Positions 32,801 to 44,143 of a stretch of DNA of 64,000 nucleotides are shown here, one piece after another. Each line of letters opens with the position of its first letter. Within the stretch, counting starts at the first letter, position 1. The DNA is from Pegoplata infirma (Eukaryota; Arthropoda; Insecta; Diptera; Anthomyiidae), in assembly GCA_963921195.1 (NCBI GenBank), contig OY992540.1, positions 173,509,896-173,573,895 of the forward strand. Direction: 5' to 3'. The notes under the pieces are model-generated. The model ran no database searches and had not been told where the DNA came from. It worked only from the letters and a program-made list of their open reading frames with translations. The position numbers and the translations under genes are program-made.

Positions 32801-33782
32801 CGAGAAATGCTCTTTCACGAATTTCGATTGGGCGTTTTCGGGATTGGTAAAAACAGATGCCAAAACGATGTGGTTAAAATTTCAGGAAGATCGCACTTCA
32901 TCTTGTGGTCCCCCTTCAGTGTTGAAGTTTCAACTTTTCTAAGCCAAAGATCATTTTTTAAAAAAAATTTTAAAAGTTCAAATTTGTTTTGATCTTTTTA
33001 ATTTTAGATTTTATGAGGTCTAGTTAATCACATCTATTTAGATTTTAAATATCAGCTTTATACGATACCGCTTACCTCCAAAACCCAGAGGTGGAAAAAT
33101 ATGCATACATTTTGGAGAAACCCGAAAATCAATTTTTTGCTATAATATAAAAAATTTACATTAAAATTGCAAAATATGATTTTTTTTTCTTCCTGATTTG
33201 GAAGATAGGGTACTCTAGGATTTTAAAACCATACTGCAAAATTTAAAAAAAAAATAAAAAAATAAAAAAAAATTTTGAAACTAGTTTGTTAAAATTATTG
33301 TAAATTCAGATCGGTCCACACGCCTTTTAAGAATTTCGTATTTTTTGTTTTTAACGGTTTTGGAATCCTTGGGTAGTCTATTTACCAAGTCGGGAAGAAA
33401 AAAATCATATTTTGCAATTTTAGTGTATTTTTTTATATTATGGCAAAAATTTGATTTTCGGGTATCTCCAAAATGTATGCATATTTTTCCACCTCTGGTT
33501 TTTGGAGGTAAGCGGTATTCTAAAAAGCTGGCATTTTAAAACTAAATAGATGTGATTAACTAGACCTCATAAAATCGAAAACTTAGAAGATCTGATCTAA
33601 TTTTAATTTTTGATAATTTTTTTAAAAAATGCTCTTTGGCTTAGAAAAGTTGAAACTTCAGCGCTGAAGGGGGACCCCAAGATGAAGTGCGATCTTTCTG
33701 AAATTTTGACCACATCGTTTTGGCATTTATTTTTACCAATCCCGCATATCGCCCAAGCGAAATTCGCGAAAAGGCATTTCTC
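32801..33782. mobile_element. Foldback element, arms about 450 bp
   Basis: Inverse pairs include GAGAAATGC (32803) with GCATTTCTC (33774), CCAAAACGATGTGG with its inverse, and GCTTACCTCCAAAA with its inverse. Loop about 33220-33330. Arms diverge by roughly 10-15 percent. Confidence 0.8.
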
Positions 33783-33887
33783 AATCCGACCAAATGTGCA
33801 CACACAATTTAGTTCAAGTTAGTTTATTTACTAAAAATAACTTCATCATATTTCTCTTCTTAGAATTGAAGAAGTGTACTTCTAAAG

Positions 33888-34480
33888 CAATGGTTCCCAA
33901 CCTTTTTTATGCCACGCCCACTTTTAAGTTAAACAAATTTCCTTGTCCCCCCTACACTAAAAAAATTTGTTAATTTTTCTAATTTTTGTTTTTAATGAAA
34001 AATTACTACAGGTTTAGCAAAGTTTTTGTAAAACAAAAATTTAAACTAAGTTTTTAGTAAAACTTTTAAAAATTAACAAATTTTTGTAGTTAATTTTGGT
34101 AAAAAAAAATAGTTTTTGTGGTTAAAAAAAAATAAATAGTTTTTGTAGTTAATTTGTTGAGGGGCCCCCGTAGGCTAGTTGGTAGCGTGCTAGCCTTTCA
34201 GCGTGGGGGTCGTAGTTTCGATTCCCACCAGAACCCTTGGTTTTTTCGCTACAACGAGACGACGGTCATTGTTACCAGTTCTCGGTTAGGTGGAATTTAT
34301 TAAACATGAGTTGTAAATATATAGAATAAATAAATAAAAATAAATGATCATGTGATCAAAACTATCATTATTATTATATTATTATTAGTTAATTAGTCTA
34401 AACAAATCTTGCTCGTTGCCCCCCCTGGAACCTTCAAATTGCCCCCCAGTGGGGCGAGAATCAAAGGTTGGGAACCATTG
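33888..34480 (+). mobile_element. hAT element CAATGGTTCCCAACC, 8-bp duplication TTCTAAAG
   Basis: TIRs CAATGGTTCCCAACCTTT, perfect duplications at 33880-33887 and 34481-34488. A shorter copy in opposite orientation is at 57612-57938. The extra length here is a SINE-like insert (about 34160-34345). Confidence 0.92.
34160..34345 (+). mobile_element. tRNA-derived SINE-like insert
   Basis: The head has A-box-like TAGGCTAGTTGG and B-box GTTTCGATTCC; a body of about 90 bp follows, then an AATAAATAAATAAAAATAAAT-type tail. It is missing from the other copy of the host hAT element, so it inserted later. Target duplications were not resolved. Confidence 0.6.
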
Positions 34481-34488
34481 TTCTAAAG

Positions 34489-34632
34489 GTACCTACAGAC
34501 AACGCAATATTATGCACAATATTTTTTACGTTTACCCACGATTGGCATACATAAAAATACTGTGTAAAATATTGAACTGAAAAAAATACATGCAGATTGT
34601 ACATAATATTGATATCGTCTGTAGAGGCCTTA
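34489..34632. repeat. Palindromic MITE ACCTACAGACAACGC
   Basis: Ends carry CTACAGACAACGCAATATT and the inverse of CTACAGACGATATCAATATT. A related copy sits inside a CCCTATTCACACG MITE at about 36690-36808 (CTACAGACGACGCAATATT). Confidence 0.65.
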
Positions 34633-34796
34633 AGAATTAAGTTAATAGCTTCATAGAATTTAGTTAAAAAATCAAAATGACGACTTATCAAAAACTAAGC
34701 GAGATAGAGCGAAACGGGTGAAGTTTTTAAAAGAAAAATAAGAATAATAAAAAATTTGGGATAATTTTAATGCCGAGCTGGTGTGTATATATATTA

Positions 34797-35899
34797 GAGT
34801 GTCCCTTATTTTGGAAATGTTGGAAATCTTGAGACGGTACCCGCTCATTTTTTTCCTTTTGACTTAAAAATAACTCAGGAAAAATTTTACGCCCCTAGGA
34901 CCACGCCTTCCCTACGCGACGGGGCCTTAAAGAGCGGGGCCTAAAAAATCATTTTTCCATACAAACCAAAAAAATTTTTTTTTGATTTTTAATTTTTTTG
35001 TTATTAATTATTATATTACTTGGTTTGCTTATTCACGACAAAAAATTTGATTTTGGAGGGATAAGTCTTTCAGCGCTAAAAAATTTTTCGCAAAAAAAAA
35101 ATTTGGGCGGCCGGGGTCCTACAGTAAAAAATTTTTAAAAAATATTTTTTTTTAGTTTTGACCAGCAACGGTTTTAGCTGCTATGTTGCTTTAAATGATA
35201 TATATTCCAAAAAAAAAAATATTCATATCTGTGACATCTTTATCTTTTTCGAAAAAAAAAATTTTGAGCCGTAGGAATCCTACGGTAAAAAATTTTTAAA
35301 AAATATTTTTTTTTAGTTTTGAAAAGCAATGGTTTTAGTTTTTATGTTGTTTTTAATGATATATATTCCAAAAAAAATATTATTCATATTTGTGACATTT
35401 TTATCGTGTATCGAAAAAAATCATCAATGCATTTTTTACCCTTTTTTAGAACACGATTAAGATGTCACAGATACAAAAAATATTTTTTTATGAATATATA
35501 TCATTTAAAGCAACATAGCAGCTAAAACCGTTGCTGGTCAAAACTAAAAAAAAATATTTTTTAAAAATTTTTTACTGTAGGACCCCGGCGGCTCAAAATT
35601 TTTTTTTGCGAAAAATTTTTTAGCGCTGAAAGACTTATCCCACCAAAATCAAATTTTTTGTTGTGAATAAGCAAACCAAGTAATATAATAAATAATAACA
35701 AAAAAATTAAAAATCAAAAAAAAAATTTTTGGTTTGTATGGAAAAATGATTTTTTAGGCCCCGCTCTTTAAGGGCCCGTCGCGTAGGGAAGGCGTGGTCC
35801 TAGGGGCGTAAAATTTTTCCTGAGTTATTTTTAAGTCAAAAGGAAAAAAATGAGCGGGTACCGTCTCAAGATTTCCAACATTTCCAAAATAAGGGACAC

Positions 35900-35901
<2 letters not shown>
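34797..35901. mobile_element. TA-flanked foldback GAGTGTCCCTTATTTTGG, arms over 400 bp
   Basis: TA at 34795-34796 and 35902-35903. The arms match almost without error for more than 400 bases (GGTACCCGCTCATTTTTTTCC; CGCGACGG; CAGCAACGGTTTTAGCTGCT), broken only by a repeated block in the left half (35120-35220 and 35280-35390). The right end runs into a TA microsatellite. Confidence 0.88.

Positions 35902-35903
<2 letters not shown>

Positions 35904-35945
<42 letters not shown>
35904..35945. repeat. (TA)n microsatellite, left border of the Foldback-like composite
   Basis: About 20 TA units. A similar tract lies at 47459-47502, on the other side of the composite. Confidence 0.95.
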
Positions 35946-35949
<4 letters not shown>

Positions 35950-36467
35950 ACAGCGCATAGTTTGGGGACAGAAAAAATTATGGATTTTTTTGACAAAATA
36001 TGATAAATTATGACCTATTCTTCCAATTTCAACCGATAATTCAGCTAAAATCTGAACAGATCGGTCAGAAAATCGCATTTTTGTACCTAGCGCATACTTT
36101 AAGGACCTCATATATCTTGCGTATTTTTTGGGGACCTACCCCCAAAATATATACTACGTAAAAGAAAAAAATGTTGCCATATTTTTCACCTATTTTCTAC
36201 GCGTTGCAAAAAACCATTCTTCTACGCGATTTATTGTGCACCACTGGCTTTGACATTTTTGTATATTTACGTATGTCGATAGTTTCAGGACTGTCCCCAA
36301 ACTATCAAAATGTTGTTAAAAAAATACGGTTGGGGTAAAAAAATGTACCGAAAAAATGCGGTGCGCATATTTATAAACATTTAATACTTACACTTAAATT
36401 ACAGCTAAAAATGGTTTTTAATAAAATGTTTTTTTTGGAAATTTCTTAATGCTATTTTAGTGTATTG

Positions 36468-37971
36468 ACCCTGTTCTCACGACGAGCTAAAAACCGTTTA
36501 TAGCAACATTTTCTGTCGATATACTGTAATAGAATAAAGAAAGTGCTAAAAATATTGCTGCTAAAAACGGGTTTTAGCTGTACGTGAGAACAGGGTATTA
36601 AAACGAAAAACAATGCTAAAATCGGTTTTTATACCCTGTTCTTACGTACAGCTAAAAACCGTTTTTAGCAACATTTTCTGCCAATATACTGTAAAGGACT
36701 CTACAGACGACGCAATATTTGGTAAGATTGACGATATATAATATTATAATCAATATTATCTATAGACTGTCAATATACCGTCAATCTAGCCATTTAATCG
36801 TACCTTAATAGAATAAATAAAGTGCTAAAAATATTGTTGCTAAAAACGGTTTTTAGTTGTACGTGAGAACAGGGTAGTAAGTAAATATTTTAAGCAAAAT
36901 AATTATGCTATTACAGTATATTTACTGATTATTCGTTTTAATGTTGCTAAATCCAGGGGGTAATTATGTAATGTGATAGTCGTCAATTCGTATTATTTGT
37001 TTATTATACCCTGTTCTCACGTACAGCTAAAACCCGTTTTTAGCAACAATATTTTTAGCACTTCTTTATTCTATTACAGTATATTGACAAAAAATGTTGC
37101 TAAAAACGGTTTTTAGCTGAACGTAAGAATAGGGTATTATACCCTGTTCTCACGTAGAGCTAAAACCCGTTTTTACCAACAATATTTTTAGCACTATGTT
37201 GCTAAAAATGTTAGCAACCATTTTTATTCTATTACAGTATATTGACAAAAAATGTTGCTAAAAACGGTTTTTAGCTGTACGTGAAAAGAGGGTATTATAA
37301 TCTGTTCTCACGTACAGCTAAAACCCGTTTTTAACAGCAATATTTTTAACACTTTCTTTATTCTAGTAAAGTATATTGACAGAAAATGTTGCTAAAAACG
37401 GTTTTTAGCTGTACGTGAGAACAGGGTATAATACCCTATTCACACATACAACTAAAAACCGTTTTTAGCAACAATATTTTTAGCACTTTCTTTATTCTAT
37501 TACAGTATATTGACAGATGTTGCTAAAAATATTTGCTAAAAATGGTTTTTAGCTGTACGTGAGAACAGGGTATAAGAGGTTATTCAACTATTTTAAATAC
37601 TTGAATATATTAAAACTGTTCTCACATACAGCTAAAAACCGTTTTTAGCAAATATTTTTAGCAACATCTGTCAATATACAGTAATACCCTATTCACACGT
37701 ACAGCTAAAAACCGTTTTTAGCAACAATATTTTTAGCACTTTCTTTATTCTATTACAGTATATCGACAGATGTTGCTAAAAATATTTGCTAAAAACGGGT
37801 ATTATACCCTATTCACACGAACAGCTAATACCCTATTCACACGTACAGTTTTAAATCGTTTTTAGCAGCAATATTTTTAGCACTTTCTTTATTCTATTAC
37901 AGTATATTGACAGAAAATGCTAAAGATAATTGCTAAAAACGGTTTAAAACTGTAAGTGTGAATAGGGTATA
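36468..37971. repeat. Cluster of about ten CCCTATTCACACG palindromic MITEs (left arm)
   Basis: Complete or partial units at about 36468-36597, 36630-36877 (with a nested insert), 37007-37138, 37139-37295, 37296-37430, 37431-37573, 37611-37684 (half), 37685-37803, 37804-37828 (end only) and 37829-37971. Units start TACCCTGTTCTCACGTACAG or TACCCTATTCACACG and are often back to back, as if they insert into each other's ends. Confidence 0.85.
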
Positions 37972-38579
37972 AAACCCGTTTTTAGCATTTTATTGGGTTG
38001 TGCACATCAAATTAAGCACTGTTACTATACTATGATTACTCAGCCCATTTTTTTAGTTTTTCATACGTAGAGTATATTTTAAGCACAATTCCCAAAAATA
38101 TATGAGACAAATATGATGTCCTCAAAGTATGCAATATAAATACCTAAATATTTACAGGGTTGTATTTCTGCCAAATATTTAGTTGTAGTAGTGCTGCCAG
38201 ATTTTGTTAAATAAAAAAAACGTTTTTTATAACTTATTAATCTGATTTTTCTTATTGGTTCTTTAAACAATTTTCTGTTACAATTGAAAAGTTTTTGATC
38301 GTTTTTTTTTTTTGTTGAAAGCAAACTCTGAAAATGATTGCAGTTACTAAGTACATGATAGTTGTTTACGTAGTGAGTATTTGTTGCTGTTTTCAACTAA
38401 AATTACAGTTGTTTTTGTCAAAAATTTCGAAACATATTTTTTTTGCAGTTCTTAAAATATTTTATTACTTTTCTTTTTAAATCAAATATACAAAAATTTA
38501 CGAAATTTTGTTGAAATTATCTACCAGTAAAAACATCTTCACCATTTACAGATGTAATTCATAAAAAATCTATTGAAAT

Positions 38580-39780
38580 TCGAGGGTTCTACTTGTTATT
38601 CGAAGATTGCATTTGTAATTTGCAAATTCCATTTGTACTTCGAAGATTCGATGTTTCCAATTTTAATTTCAAGATTCCAAATGTAATTCGTAAAAGATCA
38701 ATTGTAATTCGTAAAAGATCAATTGTAATTCAAAATAGATCAAGTGTTATTGGAAAAAGATCACTTTAATTCGAAGATTCCAATTTTAATTCGAAAAAAG
38801 ATCAACTGTAATTCAAAATAGATTATTTCTAATCCCAAAAATATGAATTGCAATTCGAAATTGATCGTTCGTAACTCGAAAAAGTTCTATTGTAATTCGA
38901 AAATGTCAATTGTAATTCGAAAAATATAAATTTTAATTCGAGATTCCAATTGTTGTTCGAACAGATCCATTGTAATTCAAAAACGGTTAACTGTAATTCG
39001 AAAAATATCAAATGAAGTTCAAATTAGATCAATTGTTGTAATTCAAAAAAGATCAATTGTAATCTGAAAAAGGTCGATTGTAATTCGAAAAAGATCAACT
39101 GTAATTTGAAAAATACATTTGTAATTCGTAAAAGATCAATTGAAATTCGAAAATATCAATTTTAATTCGAAGATTCCAATTGTTATTCGAAAGATTCCAA
39201 TTGTAATTCAAAAAATATCAATGGAAATTCAGGATATATTTTTCGAATAACAATTGGGATCTTTCGAATAACAACTTGAAAAAAATCATTTGTAATTTGA
39301 AAAAGATCAATTGTAATTCAAAATAGATCAATAATGGGAAAAAGATCAATTGAATTCGAAGATTCCAATTGTAATTTGAAAAAAGGTCAACTGTAATTCG
39401 TAAAAAATCAATTGTAGTTCGTAAAAGATCATTTGTAATTCGAAAAAGATCAATTGTATTTAAAAAATTCCATTTTTTATTTAAATCACAATTGATCTTT
39501 TTCGAATTACTATCTTTTTCGAATTACAATTGATCTTAGTGCCGGAATACCGGTATTCCCGGTACTACGGTACTGACCGTAGGCACTAATTGATCTTTTT
39601 TCAATTACAATTGATTTTTTCGAAATACAATTTATCTTTTTCGAATAACATTTGGAATCTTCAAATAACAACTGATCCTTTCCGAATTAAAAGTGATTTT
39701 TTGTGAATTACAATTGATCTTTTTCGAATTCCAATTGATCATTTTCGAATTACAATTGCTCTTTTATGAGTTACAATTAC
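38580..39780. repeat. 21-bp minisatellite, left block, with orientation switch
   Basis: The unit is about 21 bp, TGTAATTCGAAAAAGATCAA plus one base, degenerate. It reads forward to about 39480, then in inverse to 39780, with an unrelated 60-bp interruption at 39537-39590 (an inverted GCCGGAATACCGGTATTCC). Open frames here (for example 38829-39011) are 7-codon periodic artefacts. Confidence 0.85.
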
Positions 39781-40952
39781 AATCACCTGAAGTTTTGGAA
39801 GGAGCTCGCTTGCCTACAAAACGTGAACTTCTCAAAGTAGCCATGGCAGTTTTTGATCTCTTTGGTCTTATCGCTGACTTTTTGCTTTATTCTAAAATTT
39901 TGGTACAGAAAACATGGGATAGTAAGATGTCTTGGGATGATCCTATTCCAGAAGATCTACAGCAGAGGTAGAAAGTATGGTGGAATCAATTCAAAGAGGT
40001 TCGTAAGTTTAAAATACCTCGATGTTTATCGCCAAATTTAGCATCAAGTTTCAATATCCAACTGCATTTTTTTTGTTGATGCAAGTAATGAGGCTGCCTG
40101 TTACCTAAGAATTGCTCATGATGATGGTATAGATGTGCCATTTATAATCGGTAAAGTCCGTTGTGCACCTAAAAAGCTTTTGAGTATACCCCCGTGGTCC
40201 AAAATCTTGAGATAAAAATATCATGAATCAACTTCTGGTCGGATTCTCAAACCGTTTTACGTTGGATCAACTCCAAAGAACGTCGTTTTAAAGCTTTTGT
40301 AAGCCATAGAATTGCTGAAATACTGAGTAATTCAAATCCTGAACAGTGGAATTGGGTACCTACGAATCTTAACTCAGCCGACGCACCCTGATCAGTACAT
40401 CCACCCAAATTTAATCCAGAAAGCAAATGGTTATTGGGTCCCGCCTTTTTGCAAGATGATGAAAATAATTGGCCAAACAGTTCGATAGTTATGCCAAACG
40501 GTAGCTTGGAAGAAGAACTCAAACCACATTCAATCTTAAGAGAAAGCGGATCTGATCTTTTTGATTACCAACGGTTCTCATCGTATGTAAAGCTTAAGAG
40601 AACTGCTGCCTGGGTTATCCGATTCGTAAACCGCCAACGTAATATACCACATCAGCTTACTGTAGCCGAATTAGAGGTCGCCGAAAAATTGATTTGCCGC
40701 AAGATTCAAGAAGAATGTTTCCAAAATGAGATTGATTGCCTTAAAAACTCTCAAGCTGTTCCAAAAGGGAGTCCAATGCACTCGTTGTTACCGTATATTC
40801 ACGATGATGGTCTTTTAAGAGTTAATGGTCGCCTTGATGAGGCCATTTACCTTCCTTTTGATGCCAGGAGACCAGTCATACTTCCTAAAAATCATCGGGT
40901 ATCCGAGCTTATTGTACAGTATTACCATGAGAAGAATCATCATCAAAATATA
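39781..40952 (+). pseudogene. Bel-Pao pol, RT/RNase H connection to H2C2 (5' truncated, broken)
   Basis: The left end begins abruptly in the minisatellite. Recognisable Bel-Pao blocks: PTKRELLKVAMAVFDLFGL and ILVQKTWDSKMSWDDPIP (linker after the reverse transcriptase), FVDASNEAACY and SDSQTVLRWINSKERRFKAF (RNase H), HRIAEI...WNWVPTNLNSADAP, then WLLGPAFL. From 40434 a frame of 176 codons stays open to 40964, ending at the start of the H2C2 zinc-binding region (HRVSELIVQYYHEKNHH). Stops and frameshifts before 40434 (TAG at 39969, for example) kill it. No LTR or gag on the left. Confidence 0.85.
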
Positions 40953-42793
40953 TCTTCTATATAAATAAAAATCAGTTGTCGTTCGTTGGTAACAGCATCA
41001 GTCGAGAACGGCTGGACCGATTTGGACAATTTTTTTTTGAAATTTTCGTCATAGTCCAACTTAGGTTTTTACGTAAAGAAAAATTGACCACGCCCACTTT
41101 TACGTCCACTTTTTTGGATTTATCTAAAATCGGAAAACGGCTACACCGATTAAGGAAATTTTTTATTTAAATGTTCGTAGTAATCCAATTTAAGTTTTTA
41201 CCGAAAGAAAAATCGACCACGCCCACTTTTACGCCCACTTTTTCAATTTATCTAAAATCTAGGAATGGCTGGACCGATTTGACTATTTTTTTTTTATGAA
41301 TTTTCATCATATTCCATCTTTGGTTTTACGGGAAAAGAAATTGACTTTGGCTAATTTTTGTTGAAAATTTTCGTCACAGTTCAGCTAAGGCTTTTACAGA
41401 TAGTAAAATTTCCAACGCCCACTTTTTTCTATTTAATGAACGAACTATAACGGCTAGACCGATTTGGGGTTAGTCCGAAAAGATTTTTAAGGAAAGAACA
41501 AATTTCCACACCTACTTTAACGCTCACATTTCCCGATGTATATTAAATCATGGAATGGTTGGATCAATTTGTCTAATTTTTTTTAATGTTCGTCATTGTC
41601 CAATCAAAAAGAACAAGTTTTCATTTCTACGCCCACTTTTGAATGGATGGACCGAGTTGGTTAAATTCAAATAAGGTTTTTACGGTAATCGCATTACTTG
41701 AGAACTGCCCGATTTGGATAATATTTTTTTTAGATATTCGTCTTTTTTTTTTTTTTATGTTCGTCTTAGGTTTTTTCGAAAAACAAATTAATCACGCCCA
41801 CGTTTACGCTTCCTCCTTTCGGAATATCTAAAATCGGAGAACGGTTGGATCGATTTGACAAAACTTTAAAATAGAAGAACGGAAGGGCCGATTTGGCTGT
41901 TAGTAGTATTTGTTGACGTTCGTGGTGGTACAACTAAAGTTTTTACGAAAAGAAAAATTGTTCACTCCCACTTTTTTCAATACATCTATAATCGGAGAAC
42001 GACTGGCCTGATTTGGTTAATTTTTTCTTTAATGATCATTATTGCCGATGTTACGAAAATAATTATTGGCCTCTCACACTTCAAAGCCCACATTTTTCAA
42101 TATTCTTAAAATATGCAACATTTGAGACCGCCTGGACCAATTTGGCTAATTTTTTTGTTTTAAATGTTCGTAATAGTCCATATAATTGTTCGGAAAGAAA
42201 AATTGTCCTCGCCCACTTTTTTTCGATATATCTAAAATTAATTTTTACTCTAATTCGGTCTATTTAAAAAAATATTTCTTAACAGATTCCGCTTAAACTT
42301 GGTACAAATGATTTTAAATCCTCGGGTATTGTTACCATATGTACAAGTTTAACTTACAACACAAATTTTATGCCCATTTTTGTCTTAATATATCGACTAC
42401 TAATGACCGGACCGATTTTTTATGTTAATTATAGTTCGAATTAGGTTTTTAAGGAAATGTAAATAAGAAAGTGTCCCGGAAAAATGGAAAATTCGGGAAA
42501 ACTTTAAAGGTTTGCTTAAACTCAAGGCAATAGCCCACGATAAGAACGAAGGATATGCATAATTTTTTTTGTGTTTTTCGTAATGATACTAAAGAAGTTT
42601 TAAATTTTTACAGTTCGCAAAGTCGAAGACATGGTAATTTTTTTTTAGTTCCTGAAATTAAATTTAAAGATGATCATCTGCCTAATCGGGTCTTTTAATC
42701 AACACCCACAAATTTTTTTAAGCCAAGAAAAAGCGAGACAAAATATAGCACTTATCTTATATTTGGGCCAGCAACGCGGACCGGGCCAGCTAG
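40953..42793 (+). mobile_element. Helitron-like non-autonomous element inside Bel-Pao pol
   Basis: It starts TCTTCTATATAAATAAAAAT after an A and ends GGGCCAGCTAG before a T: a 5' TC, a 3' CTAG and insertion between A and T without duplication, all Helitron rules. Removing 40953-42793 brings the two flanking Bel-Pao frames into register. The interior is a degenerate tandem repeat of roughly 110-120 bp with GGCTGGACCGATTTGG and ACGCCCACTTTT. No Rep/helicase coding. Confidence 0.75.
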
Positions 42794-43551
42794 TTACTTA
42801 CTATAAATGAAGTTCGTCAGAAGTATTGGATACCACATTTAAAGTCGTTGCTAAAATCCGTTATATGTAAGTGTGTTGTTTGTAAATTTGATTCAGCCAG
42901 ACCACAACAACCCCTTATGGGTCAGTTACCAGTAGACCGTGTGACACCATATGTTCGTCCATTTACTTACACTGGTGTGGATCTATTTGGACCTTTTAAT
43001 GTATCGATAGGTCGCCGTAGAGAGAAGAGGTGGGCCGTCATTTTTACATGCCTAACGGTTCGTGCCGCCCATATAGAAGTTGCTACAGATCTTTCTACCG
43101 ATGCTTTTATCATATGTTTACGCAACTTTATTAACCGACGCGGAACACCAGTTCGGATGAGAAGCGACAACGGCACAAACTTCCTTGGTGCTCAAAAATT
43201 ATTAAAAAGCGAAGATCGACTGTTAAATATTGATGATATTAATGAAGAAGCTGTAAAACAAAACATTGAGTGGATATTTAACTGTCCAGCAAATCCGAGT
43301 TCAGGAGGTTGTTGGGAACGATTAATAAGAATAATTAAGAGACTTTTGCAGAAGACATTAAAAGAGACCGCACCAAGAGTAGAAACATTTCGATGTGTAT
43401 TAATTGAGGCTGAAAATATCATCAACTCAAGACCACTTACAGATGTTTCGTTATCACCAAAAGATGATGAACCATTGACTCCGAATCACTTTCTGATGGG
43501 ATGTCTCAACTCTACACAGACTCCAAACCATACTTGGGACCTAAGCATTGA
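42794..43551 (+). pseudogene. Bel-Pao pol, end of H2C2 and integrase core
   Basis: Open from 42794 to the break at 43552. It carries CKCVVC, completing the zinc-binding motif begun at 40930. The integrase core follows with all three catalytic positions: D in TGVDLFGP, D in MRSDNGTNF and E in GGCWERLIR. The domain would join retrotransposon DNA to the host. Then NSRPLT and LTPNHFLMG, typical of Bel-Pao. The domain itself looks intact, but the gene is interrupted on both sides. Confidence 0.88.
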
Positions 43552-43627
43552 GGCATTAGTTTTTTTCATATGAAATGCCAATGAAATAGCAGGCATTGGC
43601 ATTGTTTTTTCATACAAAAGTAATGCC
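43552..43627. mobile_element. 76-bp palindromic insertion in Bel-Pao pol
   Basis: Ends GGCATTA and TAATGCC; inner GAAATGCCAATG and CATTGGCATTG pair. Its length is not a multiple of three, and without it the frames on either side come into register, so it is a later insertion. No clear target duplication. Confidence 0.6.
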
Positions 43628-43997
43628 AGGTTCCATGTATGCTCCAAACGTAATAAGTGAAGAAACATGTCTTCGTAAACAGTGGCGTATCGCTCAAAAT
43701 CTTAAAGATCGTATATGGAGGAGATGGGTGCAAGAATATTTACCGCAGTTAATTTATCGATCCAAGTGGTTAAAAGTAGCCGATTCATTGAAACCTGATG
43801 ACATTGTTTTAGTTTGTGATCCCAGTTTACCAAGACACCAATGGGTTAAAAGTATTATTGTCAAAGTATATCCTGCCAAAGATGGTCAAGTTCGTTTTGC
43901 TGACGTGAAAACAATAAGTGGAATTACTCGCCGCCCTGGATCTAAAATAGCTGTTCTTAAGGTGAATCCAATCGATTCACGAGGGGAGGAAATGTAG
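43628..43997 (+). pseudogene. Bel-Pao pol C-terminal domain (DUF5641-type)
   Basis: Blocks LRKQWRIAQNLKDRIWRRWV, YLPQLIYRSKW and DDIVLVCDPSLPRHQWVKS are the domain that follows Bel-Pao integrases. The stop codon TAG at 43995 overlaps the beginning of the 3' LTR. Confidence 0.85.
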
Positions 43998-44143
43998 GAT
44001 CCACTTGTTTGAATACACTTGTTTTACGAAAACGAAACAAGTAAAAATATAAAAAAGAATTTTTCCATATTTGTCAAATTAATTTTCAATAAATTTTATT
44101 CTACATTTTAAATTTAAAACAAACGGGTCTTATTATTTCTACA
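43993..44143 (+). repeat. Putative 3' LTR of the Bel-Pao element
   Basis: It runs from TGTAGGATCCACTTG to GTCTTATTATTTCTACA (TG...CA borders, 151 bp), with AATAAA at 44088. Short for the family; there is no 5' LTR to compare, so borders are inferred. Confidence 0.5.

Noticed and set aside
42967..43425. Minus-strand frames over the integrase region
   Set aside because: Antisense shadows of the Bel-Pao integrase frame.
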